Shown here one piece after another: positions 37,301 to 48,598 of a DNA stretch of 64,000 bases. The position numbers and the translations under genes are program-made. Origin of the DNA: Montifringilla adamsi (Eukaryota; Chordata; Aves; Passeriformes; Passeridae). The stretch lies in NCBI GenBank assembly GCA_017590115.1, contig JAGGNK010003335.1:15500494-15564493 (forward strand). Direction: 5' to 3'. How positions within the stretch are numbered: the stretch's first letter is position 1; the number at the start of each line of letters is the position of its first letter. A model generated the notes under the pieces. The model was not told where the DNA came from and ran no database searches. It saw only the letters and a program-made list of their open reading frames with translations.

Positions 37301-38927
37301 TGAGCAGAAGTTTGAGTCTCTGCTCCGTCCAGCAGACATCTCCCCACAGGCGGAGCTTGTCTCCTGCAAACAAGTAATATCTAAATTGTTTTTTTTTAAG
37401 ATAAAATCTGCAGCTTCAAGGCCTGTGGACAAAGCTTCAGCACAGATCACACACAACGCCCCCAAGCAGTTATTTAAGCAGACCACAAACATCTCTTGTG
37501 ACCCTCTCCTGGCACAGCTAATCGAGAACCACCATTTCAACTGCATTTAATCAAAACTTCCAACAGTCCAACCTCAAAGATTGAGAAAGCTCAATCTTAA
37601 CTCAGTGTTCTCCTCCATCAGCCTTACACTAATGGCCTCTCTTCATGTAATTATAGACTTTTAATTACACCCTAACCATATTTGCATGCTTTCGCAATCA
37701 CACCGGTCCTCTAATTCACACACCATCCTGTAGAATTAGGACTGCTGTAAGCTTAATTTCTGTGGATTTCCCTCCAGAGTCATAAGGACTTGCGTGAAGC
37801 TCACAGCTGCTGGTGCCTGATTAACTCAGGTTGGAGCCATTGGAATGACTCACCAGGAAAATAAACCCACTTGTGGTCAACACAGCAAGAACAAAACTGA
37901 CAATCTGGTGGTAAGTGTAATAGTCATTATAAAAAGAAAGGCAAAGTCTCCAAACCAGAAAATGGACTATTTTAGGTTCACTCCAGGCAAAGGATTTTGT
38001 GTGAGGGCTCTCCTGCACGTGGACAGGGGTTTGCTCTGAGCCAGGACTGAGGGCAGCAGAGGAGCCTGTGGGGCCCCAGGCAGCGGGTCCCTTCAGCACT
38101 CCATCCCACCTCCAGGCTGGCACCAGGGACAGGAGCTTTGAGGCACATTTGAAACAGTTCCCAAGAAGAACCTTCCTTCCTGTTGTTAACTGGCCTGTCC
38201 TACTGATCCCACTGAAACCTGACCACACTTTCTGTGGTTACCCATGGAGGAATCTGCTGTCTGGAGCACACGAAGAAATAATTATTACCTTTTACATGCA
38301 TCACTCAAAAGTATTTAAAAGGCCAAAAGCCTAGCCTAGAGGTGCCTCTAAGGTAAAGAACTTAGTTTTAAGGTGCCTCTGGGTGAGCTTTCATCTTAAA
38401 GACCCCGACAAAGCTAATCATCTAGCTTAAGGGCACCTTTGAGCTAAGCTTTAGTATCAGCTCTAACATAAGTGACTGAACATCCTGGCTTTCATGTCAC
38501 CTCCACTGGAACCTCCTAAAATGCTAGTTCAGAGCCTAGACACAAAATGAGAGATGTGAAAAACCAGGAAATTGTAAAAGGCTTCAGAGAAAACAAACAG
38601 AGTTACCTCAGGGCTACTGAAATGCAGGCATCACTCCACTCTTTGGAGCATTTGTGAGCCAGAGTACTATTACACAAATATTCTGGAAATTATCATAACT
38701 TCCAAACAGGAAAAGACACAGGAGGAACTCAAGAGATGACAGAGGAGTTGCTGTGACTTATCAAGCAGCAGGGATCAGAATTCTCCTGTGCTGCTCTCTT
38801 GACATTCGGTGTGTAATTTGGAAGCTCATGTAATTTCTGAAGATCAAATGTAAATTCTGCTGCAGGGCAGAGTTGGACTGCTGGCGGGAGGAGAGCTCCC
38901 CACGGCCTGCCGAGCTCCCCACGGCCA
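37301..38927 (-). other. PPP2R2B: PPP2R2B intron segment, AT-rich with candidate regulatory sequence
   Basis: Repeat-poor, AT-rich sequence with no supported exon. The part at 37630-37760 carries several TAATTA homeodomain cores and an octamer-like ATTTGCAT near 37680, a combination common in neural enhancers. The part at 38330-38450 has diffuse repeats of AGGTGCCTCT. Function is unproven. Confidence 0.35.
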
Positions 38928-39627
38928 GCCGAGCCCCCTTCTCCAGCCGAGCCCCCTCTCCAGCCGAGCCCCCTCTCCCAGCCGAGCCCCCTTCTCCAGC
39001 CGAGCCCCCTCTCCCAGCCGAGCCCCCTTCTCCAGCCGAGCCCCCTCTCCCAGCCGAGCCCCCTTCTCCAGCCGAGCCCCCTCTCCCAGCCGAGCCCCCT
39101 TCTCCAGCCGAGCCCCCTCTCCCAGCCGAGCCCCCTTCTCCAGCCGAGCCCCCTCTCCCAGCCGAGCCCCCTTCTCCAGCCGAGCCCCCTCTCCCAGCCG
39201 AGCCCCCTTCTCCAGCCGAGCCCCCTCTCCCAGCCGAGCCCCCTTCTCCAGCCGAGCCCCCTCTCCCAGCCGAGCCCCCTTCTCCAGCCGAGCCCCCTCT
39301 CCCAGCCGAGCCCCCTTCTCCAGCCGAGCCCCCTCTCCCAGCCGAGCCCCCTTCTCCAGCCGAGCCCCCTCTCCCAGCCGAGCCCCCTTCTCCAGCCGAG
39401 CCCCCTCTCCCAGCCGAGCCCCCTTCTCCAGCCGAGCCCCCTCTCCCAGCCGAGCCCCCTTCTCCAGCCGAGCCCCCTCTCCCAGCCGAGCCCCCTTCTC
39501 CAGCCGAGCCCCCTCTCCCAGCCGAGCCCCCTTCTCCAGCCGAGCCCCCTCTCCCAGCCGAGCCCCCTTCTCCAGCCGAGCCCCCTCTCCCAGCCGAGCC
39601 CCCTTCTCCAGCCGAGCCCCCTCTCCA
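38928..39627. repeat. Homogeneous 36-bp minisatellite, about 19 copies
   Basis: The unit is a dimer of two related 18-mers, GCCGAGCCCCCTTCTCCA and GCCGAGCCCCCTCTCCCA, repeated for 700 bp with essentially no differences in the interior. Shortened variants flank both ends, and two GCCGAGCTCCCCACGG-like relatives sit just to the left. Because 36 is a multiple of three, all six frames stay open and give long fake proteins ([12 protein letters not shown] on plus; Gly/Arg/Leu-rich on minus). The array lies in the PPP2R2B intron about 1.6 kb downstream of the B-beta-2 exon. The transcribed (minus) strand is G-rich with repeated GGG and GGGGG tracts. Confidence 0.95.
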
Positions 39628-41239
39628 GCCGAGCTCCCCGCGGGCTCGGGGCTGGGCAGCGGGCACTGGGCCGGCACCAAGCCAACAGGCACCATCGTCC
39701 TGCGCCCTCGGGACAGCTGCGGGGGCTGTGCCCTCTCTCGGGGGTGCCGGAGGTCCAGGACAAGGACTTTGTGTGCCCAGGGGCAGGGCGGAGCGGGGCT
39801 CGCCCTCGCTGCACAGTCCCTGCCCTGTGTCTCGGCAGCTGCAGCCCGGGCACAGCCTCGGCGAGGGGCCAGCCGTTCTTCAGAGGCCTTGAAAGAAAGA
39901 TTCATTGCCAAATACATAATATTTACCCCACTGGGTTTTGTAAAGCTATTTATTAAACTGCCTTTTCAGGCAGAAGGCAGCTCTTACCTGGGCTCTCTTT
40001 TTGGTTTTGCTGATGAGTTAAGGTGGAACAAGGTCCTTTAAACTCTCCAGACCTCAGTTTTACCCCAAGTTTATCTCATGCACCTAATCATGGCCTAAGA
40101 AAGAGTGCTGTTCAAGTTTCATTCTTTCTGTATTGTTTGCTATGGAGAAGAATGAGTAGCACATCAGTGTGACATTTTTTCTTTAACTCTTTTTTTTTTT
40201 CCCCTCAGTCCTGTCATATGATCTCCCTTAAAACAGCACACAGGTGTGCTTCTCCACTGAGTTACTTGTTCCCGTACAATAATCGAGAAGTGACTTGTTC
40301 AGGACATCTTAAGGACCTGTACCTTTGGATATAGTCAACGTGAAAACAAAAGAAATCTTCAGGAAAATTCTCAAAGAAAGAAGTTAAGAGTCAGATAACT
40401 ATTTGGATAATTTGATCTGCTTAGAACTTCAGAGAAACTTTAAAACAAAAAAGTTTATACTGTCTGCTTGGATTGAACTACAGCAACCCGAGTAGCTGTA
40501 ATAACTTAGCCTGGAGTGTCATCGTCTGCTGCCAAGTGCTCCTTGCATGCCCCTTCCATTCCACACCCTCAGCAACCAAACCTCCCTCCAGCGTTCACCT
40601 GGATTTTCCTCTTGGGTCAGGTTGGCAATTCAGTCGTGTTCACAGACTGATGGGTCTGCAGAAAACTGGGTGACAGGGTGACGGTTTTCATCATTAACTG
40701 ATTTTGTTTAGGGCAAATGAGGAAAACCGCTGTGGTTCCACACGGGGAGCAGCAGTGCCGGGAATGTAAATCCCACGGAGCTGTTTGGTGCCTGCGGGAG
40801 ATCCGTAGCCCCGTCCGACAGCTCTCGCACCGCGTCACACGGGGATGAATCCGCAAGAATGGGCTCTCCACTGCGAGAGTCCCACGGAAGTCTCGGCAAA
40901 CACAGTCCCGCTACTTTGCATTCCTACGATGGAAATGCAAAGTTGAAACACTGCTGAGAACATTTCCTTTTCCCCAAACTGCTGCAGAGCTGTTTCGCCA
41001 AGACCTGGAAAGGCGCTCTGCTGACGCCGGGAGAGGGGTCGGTGCCCGGGGGCGGGCAGAGCACGGCGGCATTGTTCCGTTTCCTCGGGCATACCCGGGT
41101 GCATTTAAAGCCACATCTACAAACCACACGCACCTGGAGCCGTGCAGCCCCATCACCGCAGCTCCCGCGGCTCGGCGTTTACCGAGGGAGGGAGGGAGGC
41201 CCCGGCCGCGCCCGCCGCTCCCCCCCGCGCCCCGCGTAC

Positions 41240-41318
41240 CTTCCGCGTGGCAGCCGGCGGAGCGGAGCGCGCCGTGCGGCCGGAGCAGGTACGGGAGGTA
41301 CCGCGAGAAGCATTTCAT
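41240..41318 (-). CDS. PPP2R2B: PPP2R2B, B-beta-2 type first coding exon
   Basis: This alternative first coding exon gives the B55-beta subunit a different N-terminus. In mammals the B-beta-2 tail acts as a cryptic mitochondrial targeting signal that brings PP2A to the outer mitochondrial membrane in neurons under stress. The minus-strand ATG at 41318 opens 26 codons beginning MKCFSRYLPYLLRP and ending CHAE, then a G before the donor GTACGC (41239-41234). The human exon begins MKCFSRYLPYIFRP and ends CHTE, also 26 codons. An in-frame TAG at 41339-41337 fixes the start, and A at -3 is a good context. The donor phase equals that of the B-beta-1 exon at 24060-23991, so the two are interchangeable. 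The middle residues (HGALRSAG) differ from mammals and are encoded by GC-rich sequence containing two GCGGA units. Confidence 0.92.
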
Positions 41319-41382
41319 CCTCCGCGCCGGACCGAGCTAGGACACCGACCGACAGCGGCGGGGAGGCCGGGCCGCGCTGCTG

Positions 41383-41410
41383 GCGGAGCGGAGCGGAGCG
41401 GAGCGGAGCG
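41383..41410 (-). repeat. (GCGGA)5 pentanucleotide repeat upstream of the B-beta-2 start codon
   Basis: A perfect GCGGA x5 plus GCG run; in the sense of PPP2R2B it reads CGCTC/CGCTCCGCTC. It lies 65-92 nt upstream of the B-beta-2 ATG, so it is in the 5' UTR or core promoter. Two further GCGGA units occur inside the coding exon (41257-41269). Confidence 0.9.
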
Positions 41411-42595
41411 CCCGGCCCGGCCCCGCCGCCGCAGCGGGTGCGGCACGGCCGGGAGCGCTGACTAAGCCCGTCCCGCCCGCGAACACACCCCCGGCGCCCC
41501 GCGCCCGGCCCCGCAGCAGCCGCAGAGCCCCGGGCCGCCCCAGTCCCCCCGGGAGCCGCCGCCGGGGCCGCATCCCGGGAGCGCATCCCGGAGCAGCCGT
41601 GTCCTGACGCTGCCGCACGCCCGGAGCCCAGCGAGCCACCCCCGCACGCACCAGCCCCCAGGAGGTTTCACCTCTAAAGTTCGCGCTAATCCTTTTTCTA
41701 CAGTACACTCCTAATAGTCAATATATCAGGATAAGGCAAGATCTCTAAAACTTCTTTTGGCAGTACTGAAATGTTGTTGAAAGCGCTGTGATATGACAAT
41801 GGTAGTCAGAAACATCATGTACTTCACGTTTAACACTGAAATCAGTGTTTGAGCAGCTGAAAGATGCCTCAGGCCTCCCCTCTGTGCACAAGGGAGCTCA
41901 TTCATCCCCACAGTTGCTTTAGTTAAAGGATCCATTACACCCCGGGTGTCATCGGGACAAGTACCACGGACTGTGACACCATTCTCCAAGTTAAAGCAAG
42001 GAACAAGGAAAGAACAAAATGAGGTGCTTTATGTAGATCTGTTTGTGTGGCTTCTGTGTGGATAAAGCACACAATTACCACAAAATTAATGCAGAATTAT
42101 AGTTGGCAATATTTGAAGTATCACTTGAAAGCCAGAATGACAGTCTGCTCTGCTGGAGGAGGTAGGCTCTGCTACATTCGAAGACACAGAGCATTTTAAT
42201 AATAGTGACATCTCTTCTCACCTGACCACACACAACTGTGTGCTTCCTAGTCACTAAGGAAATCACACTGTGCAAGTTCAGGATGCTTGGATATTACCAA
42301 CAGTTCTGAAGGTCAAAAATGTGTTGCAAAGTCTAACATAGTAGTAGCAAGTTATGGATAAACTACAGATGAAGGTGAGGCGTCTGTAATACCACATTTA
42401 TGACTTCTTTCATGTACACACAAGAACCAAAGCCCATGCCACGTGTAACACTTGTGTGAGCTTCCTCCTCAGTCATGGCCGTGCTGTTTGTGCCTGTTCA
42501 GGTTGGATGCACCAATGGCATCACCTTTTCATTACTAGTTTTACTGAATACAGCTTTTAGGTATTCTTCATCAGCCTTTACTGTTCCGTGAGCCC

Positions 42596-42618
42596 AAAAA
42601 AAAAAAAAAAAAAAAAAA
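42596..42618 (+). repeat. Poly-A run
   Basis: 23 consecutive A. No retro-element body or target-site duplication can be recognised to its left, so it is listed as a simple repeat. Confidence 0.9.
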
Positions 42619-43656
42619 GCTTACAGCCCTCAGCTGATAAGTGGTTACATTAAGAAAATAATAGACAGCAAGAGAGGCAACCTAACATTTCATTAATCCT
42701 AAAGTAGCAAACAAGTACTCCTGACCAGTTACAATGATCTGCAGATTGTACAGTAAAAGCTCAAAACACCTCTAAATAATTTTTAAAATCCCAAAACAAC
42801 AAAACAAAACATCAGTAAAAAAATTTTTTGCTTTAATAACTATGGTGGTGTTTTTCTCTAGAGATTTAATAAACTTGTAGATGTTATTCTGAGTGTTGTG
42901 CCCCACTGTAGTCTCTAGAGATTGCAGACTGAGACCCTCTTCTGCAAAAGCAGCGTAACAGCGCTGCTGCTGAAGCAGGACAGGTGACAGTGCTCCAGGC
43001 AGAGCTGCCTTCCCACCAGGAGAAGTCAGAGCTCTGCTCTCAGAGACCTGGGCCAGCTCAGTCCTCTTGGTCTCACAAGACTGTGCTTTTAAAAAAGTCA
43101 TCACATTTCATGGACCACAACAAAATATAAGGAGAGTGTCTAATAATCCATCTCAGTTCCAGAACTGATTCTGGTAAAGGTTATAGTGGGAGAAGCTGTC
43201 TCATAATTCCCTGAAAACTCTAAATAAAACAGCTGAAAACCAAAAGAAAGTCTATTTCAAAGGCTATTGATATGATTAAGCTATAATGCCTTCAAATGAA
43301 TTCTTGGATCAATAGCTAATTTAAGAGGCCCATCTCTTTCAGATGCACAAGCACATAAAGAGGGCAGAAACCAAGGAGCTTGGCTTAGCTCTGTCCCAGC
43401 AGCTCCCAACAGCACACAAATTACCTCCCTGCACACCAGCTGATCAAGATGTATGTGACAAGTTATTTTTGGTCACAGCAACAAAAGGAAAAATAAACTT
43501 ACATTCTGTCACCCCAGCATCTATAGTTCCTTTTACTTGACTGAAGCACCACAGCACATCCTGCATGAGACTTCCAAATCCTGCCAGGAAAACACATTCA
43601 GAAGGAAGACACAATCACATTGGTACATAGCTTGTCCTTTTTAAAATGAATGTACA

Positions 43657-43709
43657 TGCAGCACATGCATGCACGCACGTGCACACACACGCACACACAC
43701 GCACACACA
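43657..43709. repeat. (CA)n/(GCACAC)n microsatellite
   Basis: A run of GCACACACAC blocks preceded by CATGCATGCACGCACGTG. Simple repeat in intergenic DNA. Confidence 0.88.
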
Positions 43710-46700
43710 AGGTGCAATCTCTGCATGAAATAAATATCTGCTCACCTGGTGTCATCGTTCCACACTAAGCACAAAGCTAGCACTGCAGAGCCAAGAGCAT
43801 CGTGCCTGCCTTATGAATCCCCCTCTGTTCTCTCGTGCCGTGGCAGGGCTGTTGGGAAGCGGAGCCAGCAGAGTCAGTCCCCTCCACATCACTGGCAGCA
43901 GCACAGAAGTCAGGAGGCCCTGTAGGCATGGGCTTTGTCACAGCTTCCCTCCATCAGAATACTAATGCTCCCAGTCATGTCCAGCGCAGTTAAAGAAGGA
44001 GTGAAACAGAAAAAAAGAACTGTCCTACTACCACAAGAAATTTTTTTCACATTTGTGGTGAGCGTTCTGAACTGCTTGTCAACGAACCCAAGCAGCATGG
44101 AGCTGCTTTACAATACATTATAACACTTTCCTCAAAATCTGCCTGCAATCACAAGTGCCTTATAGCTGCTTTAAAATATTGCTACAGACATTTCTATTGA
44201 AAGGCATATTATTAAGCTGTAGTGCTTTCAACTGTGTTTGCTGCTGCAGCATACTCCGTGTTAAGACTCTCTGAGAGAAATTAGGATTTCATCTACCAAT
44301 GCTCCTTGTTTTCTTGACAGCTCAGCAGAGTTTCCCTTTCTGTAACACAGTTTTCACTGTTCCACAAAAAAAATTCACTGCCTCAAAGGACAACTTGTTT
44401 CCTTTCATCCTAGCACACATTTCATCTCGAAGAATTTCCAGGCATGAAGAAAGCAGGAAAATGGAGCCATGGGGACCAGTAAATTTCATCTCAGCTGTTT
44501 TACACACAGGTGGAATGTGTAACAGAAAATATAGGTATTTCACAGTTGGCACGTGTGATATGGGCTCAGTCTGGGCTCATGCCATGGACACACAGACTTG
44601 TTACTTCTCTACAAAAGAAAAGGAAAACATGGGGCTGGGAGACAATGTCCAGTAGGGGATATGACCAAGCTACATGGACTATGCTGCAGCCTAACTGGAT
44701 GTCTTTGTGAGATTTCTGTCTGATTTTATTTAGGTTTTTGTATATTAATAGAGGTATATATCAAAAGTAATGTAATCATCTGGAGTACATAATAGGTATA
44801 CAAAGTCAAGAGTGAGCTTTATTGGATTATTCAAACCAAATACAAGGAAAAGATGGAGCTTTAAGGGTATGAAAGGGGGCCCTCTTTTTGTATGTTGGAA
44901 ATGGGTGATTTAAAGGAAGTTGTGGTTTTTAAGGTTTATTGCTAACTTAATTTGTGAAATTTCTCTCTGGACCATGCAGACCTCCCCTGTAATTTTTGGA
45001 GTTCTTTCTCTTGGCACACCAGTTCTTGCTTTAAGGATGGAATTTCACTAATGAAGTGCATGTCTATGATATTGATGTATGGGAAAATCTTGCCTGCAAG
45101 CTCGGTCTCTCTCTTGCCAGTATGCAAACTAAAAGCCTTTTCATCCTACGAATTTGAAAAAAAATCTTTTAAAAAACAGGTATGCCTGGGGAAAGGCTGC
45201 ACATGGATATTGATTATTTTTATCTGTACTGCATCCAGCCCTGGGACTGACCGAGTCCAAATGCTGGGGAAGAGCATCTGTTTGAGGTGAACACGACAAG
45301 CCTGGAATGCTGATGGGAGTGGATGATGGACACAGGGATCCTGTCCCAGTGGGAGAGATTATGGAACATCCTAGTGAAAAGGAGTAGGAGGAACGCTTTT
45401 ACACCCCAGCCGCCTATTGACACCTCGTGTGACGATGAACCAGCATTAACTAATGAGTTCCATTTCTCTGCAATGAAAAGTTGTTAGCCACTGCTAACAA
45501 CCCAGCTTGCTGGAGGTGAGCTGTCACTTTGGATTCTGAAGTCCTGTCCTGCCTTAAATTCTAGTGACCCCTAGCTGAGGAATCCTAGTTCTTCACATTC
45601 TGCAGCCAGGAAAAGACATTCCTCAGTGTGTTCTCTGAAGCGGAGCTCAGATTCTGTGGAAATCTTGCTGGGATTGGTGTGTTTAAAAATGCAGGTTCTG
45701 GAACACTGTGGTTTGCACTGCGAAAAGGATGTCCAAGCTATTTTCAGAAGCAGCCACCTCACAGCATATATCAGAGTGGGTGCAGGTGCCATCATCTCTG
45801 CTGAGTCAGGGGCCGGGGAAACTGCGCATGGGATAAGGCAGCAGGGGCAGATTTGCCCATCCAGAAAACATTTAATCCCTGATCAAGGGAGAGCTCCTGC
45901 TACAGGAGGGGACCCCTGGGTGGGCCACACCTCCGCACAGCCTGCAGTGAGTTTTAACCCTGACTAAGTACGTATATCAATGCCTACACCTTGGCACCGG
46001 CAGCCACCTGCAAAGCACACAAGACAGTTCTCATTCAGAAGGAGCTGTGGGCAGTTGTGGAGGTGAGCTCACTCTAATCACAGGAGATGCCAGCAATGGG
46101 TATTGAAATCTAACACATTACAGGCATACCATAACGTTAAAGTTTGCTGAGAGATTACAGCTGAGTTATGGCTGCTCAGTATAATTCCACTTCTTTAAAG
46201 ATTTATGGTTCCAGAAAATACATACAATAAGTATAGCAAAACTTCTCTGCTTTTGCAAGCCATTGATAAAAACTAGTTTGGTAGTTGAACCAAAAGTATA
46301 GTTAGCTGAATAGTTAAAATTATAAAGGTGAATGGAACTTTAAAAACTTATTTTTTAATTCAGTGGCAGCCATTAGGGTCTTTACCCCCTCTGACCTTTG
46401 CAGACCCCAGGGGTTTGCCTGGCGTGCCCAGGCCGGGGGAGAGGTGGGGTTTATGTGCTGGAGGAGTGTATGGGTTGGTGGCAGGAGCATCTTGGACAAG
46501 AGGAATAAGCCGTGCCTCCTCTCCATTAGAAGGCACCAGAGATCCACCACAGCGCTCCCATTTCTCAAGCCAGGAAAGCTGGCAGTGGGTGTTGCACATG
46601 ACAGGTGACAGAGAGACCACTTCACTCCCCTGAGCTTCTTTTTCTATATGAGTGAAAAAATTCCCCAACTTGGGACATGCCTCCTGTTTCTGAGCTGACA

Positions 46701-48205
46701 CAGCAGAAAAGCTCCATTTCTTGAGAAAACTGGGGGATATGTTTATCTGATTTTTTTCCTAAGTATGCTCTCTTTTTATTGCAGACCAAAGCCCCAGCTC
46801 TGGGACAGGAGTCTCTCTGTTTCCCATGGAAAATGAATCCCTCTGCTTCACCAAGCAGAATGGTGTTTGCCCATTGCCCAGTGGGGAACAGAGTTGGCTG
46901 TTTCACAGGAGCACTTGCAGATCTGCCTTCTGTCCTCTCATTTGCTGTTTCTTTGGCCTACTCAATAATCAGGCTTAATATTTCATTTCTGCAAACATAC
47001 AAGACCCTGAAACTCTTCAGATGACCCACTCTGGACTACTACTTTTGTAATATCTCCACAATTGATTCTACTAGTTTTACTGGGTTTGTCCTGGGTTATA
47101 GCTTTTGTTGGAAATAAAATCTGAACAATAATGTTTAGAAAAGGATTCTAATTACATAAGGTAAAAATTTTCAAGCTTCATGTAAGTCACTCACGTGAAA
47201 AGTCGAATAGAAAGGATTCTCCATCCAGCAAATTTTAGTCTCTTCAGGGAAAGTTGCTTTGGATAGGCAGAAAACCACAGGTGGATCCTCTGAAAGGTAG
47301 AGTTTGGTCTTGGGCTGGGAAGGAAATCTTGGGCATCTCCTGGTACTGGAGCTGTATATAAATCACTGCAACTCCCTGCAGCATGAATACCTTATCCTAC
47401 CCACCAGAGATGGCTTACTTCAAACGCTTTGTTACTTGATTTCTGTGTGGTAACTGCTGGATCCCCATCCTCCCTGCAAGGCTGTGCAGGTCATCTCCCA
47501 GGACGGGAGCTGGTGTCCCGACGTGGAGCCCACCTGCCCCCAGAGCCCTTGTACGTGTCCTCACCTCAGAGCTGGGTCCTGAGGACAGACGTCCCCTGGC
47601 CCAACCCCGCTCTGCAGGAATCCAGCCTCTTTCTCCCTCTGCAGTCCATGGGTCTGTGTTTCAGACGCTCTGAATTGGTTTAGATAGCTTAGGAGAGTCC
47701 CAGCTGTGTTTCAGCTTATTGGTTCTTCTCTAAGTAACACATGAAATTGCTAAAATTGGGTAACTGCTCTGACTTCTGTCTGCCCTGGGGCAAGGACTGC
47801 TCTTTCTCAGAGCTCTGGGAGTCTGAGCCTGCTCCTGGCACTCAAAAATGCGAGCAGAGAAGCCAGAGTCGGAAGAGTATGATCAATGGGATGGGAAATG
47901 TGGTGTCTCTCTTATGGGATCCTCCCAGGGGGAAGGCGAGCGGGCAGGGGAGGCAGCGAGCCCCGGCGCTCGGCCGCACCAAGACCAGAGGGACCGAGGC
48001 TCCGACGGGGCCGCCCTCTGGATCTGCCCCCGAGGCGGGGGCTGGATGCGCCCGGGCACGGAAGGCTCCCCGCATTCCCCTTCCAAAAAACAACAGAGAG
48101 CCAGGCAGGAGGCGGATAGAGGAGAAAGGATAACCCCGGGGCGAGGGGCGGCAGAGCGGCTCCGGCGGTGGGGCCATCAGAGGGACTGTCGTTCCTCGCC
48201 GCAGG

Positions 48206-48221
48206 GCGGGCACAGGGACAG

Positions 48222-48259
<38 letters not shown>

Positions 48260-48317
48260 GCTGGGACAGGCACAGGGACAGGCACAGGCACAGGCACAGG
48301 GACAGGGACAGGCACAG

Positions 48318-48361
<44 letters not shown>

Positions 48362-48425
48362 ACAGGGACAGGGACAGGGACAGGCACAGGGACAGACAGA
48401 GGCACAGGGACAGGGACAGGGACAG

Positions 48426-48463
<38 letters not shown>

Positions 48464-48508
48464 GCTGGGACAGGGACAGGCACGGGGACAGGGACAGGGA
48501 CAGGCACG

Positions 48509-48546
<38 letters not shown>

Positions 48547-48598
48547 GACAGGCACAGGGACAGGGACAGGCACAGGCACAGGCACAGGCACAGGGACA
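48206..48598. repeat. Hexanucleotide array GGGACA/GGCACA (~65 units)
   Basis: About 390 bp of tandem hexamers mixing GGGACA and GGCACA, with two GGGGCTGGGACA interruptions near 48260 and 48462 and a GACAGAGGC variant near 48394. Runs of four or more GGGACA (for example 48224-48260) give G3-N3-G3-N3 spacing, the classical G-quadruplex pattern, on the plus strand. It borders the STK32A CpG island on its upstream side. It yields long spurious frames (Pro-Val repeats on minus; Gly-Gln and Arg-Asp repeats on plus). Confidence 0.95.

Larger units (their letters stand above)
41030..41665 (-). promoter_or_regulatory. PPP2R2B: CpG island, putative B-beta-2 promoter and 5' UTR of PPP2R2B
   Basis: Very GC- and CpG-rich DNA spans the B-beta-2 first exon and about 350 bp upstream on the minus strand, then stops abruptly near 41665. 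It includes a (GGAGC)n run at 41383-41410. Its position just 5' of a recognised first exon supports a promoter; no TATA box is evident. The STK32A island lies about 7 kb away and is divergently oriented. Confidence 0.7.
41666..48205. other. Intergenic region between PPP2R2B and STK32A
   Basis: About 6.5 kb between the two divergent promoters. It is mostly AT-rich, with a 23-nt poly-A run (42596-42618), a CA/GCAC microsatellite (43657-43709) and unique sequence. None of the open frames has a recognisable domain. It may hold shared regulatory elements, but none can be pinpointed. An 18-nt stretch at 42422-42439 is repeated inside the STK32A exon 2 duplication. Confidence 0.6.

Noticed and set aside
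38928..39627. CRISPR-like regular array
   Set aside because: There are no unique spacers. The whole unit repeats, and the context is a vertebrate intron.
38729..39917. Long open frames (300-370 codons) on both strands over the 39-kb array
   Set aside because: The 36-bp unit is a multiple of three without stops, so all frames stay open. The products are pure repeats with no domain, signal or splice support.
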